Part shown: positions 20,416-21,482 of the stretch, piece after piece
Layout: every line of letters begins with the position of its first letter
How positions within the stretch are numbered: the stretch's first letter is position 1
Assembly (NCBI GenBank): GCA_002390675.1
Contig: DGPZ01000095.1
Location: 1 to 21,482 of the forward strand
From: Deltaproteobacteria bacterium UBA4427
Lineage (GTDB): Bacteria > Myxococcota_A > UBA9160 > UBA4427
DNA length: 21,482 bases
Direction: 5' to 3'
Made by a program: the position numbers and the translations under genes
The notes under the pieces: model-generated
The model's input: only the letters and a program-made list of their open reading frames with translations
The model's database searches: none
Told to the model about the DNA's origin: nothing

Positions 20416-21482
20416 GCGTCGATCAATCGCGCATCCGCAATTTCTGCATCATCGCGCACATCGATCACGGCAAGAGCACACTTGCTGATCGTCTGCTCGA
20501 TGAAACAAAGATGATTACGGCGCGCCAGAAGAAAGCCCAGTTTCTCGACAATATGGATATCGAACGCGAGCGCGGGATCACCATTAAGGCGCAAACCGCT
20601 CGAATGGATTACGTCGCGGCCGATGGTAAGCAATATGTTCTCAACCTGATCGACACGCCCGGACACGTCGACTTTTCCTACGAAGTATCTCGTGCTTTGG
20701 CCGCTTGCGAAGGTGCTTTGTTAATCGTGGATGCCGCGCAGGGGATCGAGGCGCAGACCCTCGCGAATGCTTACCTAGCGATCGATGCGGATCTTGAGTT
20801 GATTCCGGTCATTAATAAGATTGATTTGCCGAGCGCAGATCCGGATCGTGTTGCGCAAGAAGTCGAGGACATCGTCGGTCTTGATGCAGCGGATTGTTTG
20901 CAGGTATCGGCCAAAACAGGCCAGGGCATTGCGGCGGTCTTGGAAGCTATCGTCGAAAAGGTCCCGGCACCGCGCGGCGTGCTCGATGCACCGGCACAGG
21001 CATTGGTATTCGATGCTTGGTTCGACCCGTATGTAGGCGCAGTCATGCTAGTGCGCGTGGTGAACGGAACGATCAACAGGCGCGAGCGCGTGAAGTTCAT
21101 GATCGCGGGGATAGAGCACGAGGTCACGCAGCTCAATGTAATCGACCCTACTCCGCGCAAGGTCGATAGCCTTTCCGCGGGCGAAGTGGGCATGATCGTG
21201 GCAGGCGTCAAGTCTCTGGCCGAAGTGCAAATTGGGGATACGATCACTACAGCCGTAGGCGGGGCAGCGGAGGCCCTCGAAGGTTTCCAAGAAGTGAAGC
21301 CCATGGTCTTCTCGGGGCTCTACCCGGTCGAGTCAGAAGACTACGAAGATTTGAAGGCGGCGCTTGAGAAGCTCAAGCTGAATGATTCTTCATTCACGTA
21401 CGAGCCGGAAACGAGTGCGGCGTTAGGTTTCGGTTTTCGCTGCGGATTTCTAGGCTTCCTTCATGCAGAAATTGTGCAGGAG
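20412..21482 (+). CDS. lepA: Elongation factor 4, LepA (cut by window edge)
   Basis: EF-4 is a translational GTPase linked to ribosome back-translocation and subunit assembly. The first 357 codons are present (full family length about 600). They show the G1 motif AHIDHGKST (15-23), RERGITIKAQT (52-62), DTPGH (81-85) and NKID (135-138). Domain 2 (YVGAVMLVRVVNGTI) and the start of the EF-G-like domain 3 follow, with the LepA-typical LGFGFRCGFLGFLHAEIVQE at the right end. The ATG overlaps the previous TGA (ATGA). The gene is intact as far as seen and continues beyond 21482. Confidence 0.97.
   Translation, partial: MSVDQSRIRNFCIIAHIDHGKSTLADRLLDETKMITARQKKAQFLDNMDIERERGITIKAQTARMDYVAADGKQYVLNLIDTPGHVDFSYEVSRALAACEGALLIVDAAQGIEAQTLANAYLAIDADLELIPVINKIDLPSADPDRVAQEVEDIVGLDAADCLQVSAKTGQGIAAVLEAIVEKVPAPRGVLDAPAQALVFDAWFDPYVGAVMLVRVVNGTINRRERVKFMIAGIEHEVTQLNVIDPTPRKVDSLSAGEVGMIVAGVKSLAEVQIGDTITTAVGGAAEALEGFQEVKPMVFSGLYPVESEDYEDLKAALEKLKLNDSSFTYEPETSAALGFGFRCGFLGFLHAEIVQE

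Overview
The window is one strand (+) of a bacterial chromosome. It carries the ribosomal-protein supercluster str(tail)-S10-spc-alpha (bases 1-15573), followed by a short mixed operon (15570-21482 and beyond the right edge). The proteins look like those of a Gram-negative bacterium, moderately GC-rich by eye. Clues are the short-LID adenylate kinase, a membrane-anchored TlpA-type thioredoxin, an FtsB-like divisome protein, an inner-membrane SPOR-domain protein next to argS, and zinc-binding forms of S4 and L36. I favour a member of the former Deltaproteobacteria (Myxococcota/Desulfobacterota/Binatota-like), but this is inference from gene content and cannot be settled without a search. No mobile element, CRISPR array, tRNA or rRNA gene was found, and every real gene is on the + strand.

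Layout. (1) 3-1193: tuf, then a 119-nt leader with three hairpins. (2) 1313-5734, S10 operon: rpsJ, rplD, rplW, rplB, rpsS, rplV, rpsC, rplP, rpmC, rpsQ. (3) 5821-12182, spc-type operon: rplN, rplE, rpsH, rplF, rplR, rpsE, rpmD, rplO, secY, adk, map, rpmJ. (4) 12323-15573, alpha operon: rpsM, rpsK, rpsD, rpoA, rplQ. (5) 15570/15663-16193: a TlpA/ResA-like thioredoxin directly after rplQ, then a 290-nt gene-free stretch with an intrinsic terminator. (6) 16484-21482: FtsB-like protein, argS, SPOR protein, rmlD-like reductase and lepA (cut by the window edge). The last four are joined by overlapping stop/start codons.

The most striking observation is what is missing. The gene order is otherwise the textbook one, but rplC (L3), rplX (L24) and rpsN (S14) are absent from their usual places. 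The flanking genes are closed up to 2 nt, 2 nt and a 4-nt overlap. infA is also absent between map and rpmJ, which is less unusual. L3, L24 and S14 are near-universal, so they are probably encoded elsewhere in the genome.

A second pattern is spacing. S10 and spc genes mostly touch or overlap, whereas the alpha genes rpmJ to rpoA are separated by four successive spacers of 99-186 nt, each with strong hairpins. These are good places to look for autogenous control, for instance by S4. Other points are a likely CTG start on the TlpA gene (strong Shine-Dalgarno, CTGA overlap with the rplQ stop), a densely hairpinned 16197-16453 region ending in a terminator, and an arginyl-tRNA synthetase with Ser-Thr-Gly-His where the HIGH motif usually starts with His.

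Together the genes encode the translation elongation factor, about 23 ribosomal proteins, the RNA polymerase alpha subunit, the Sec translocon channel, N-terminal Met removal, nucleotide balance, Arg-tRNA charging, ribosome back-translocation (EF-4) and some cell-envelope functions. This is a growth-linked housekeeping region rather than an accessory island.
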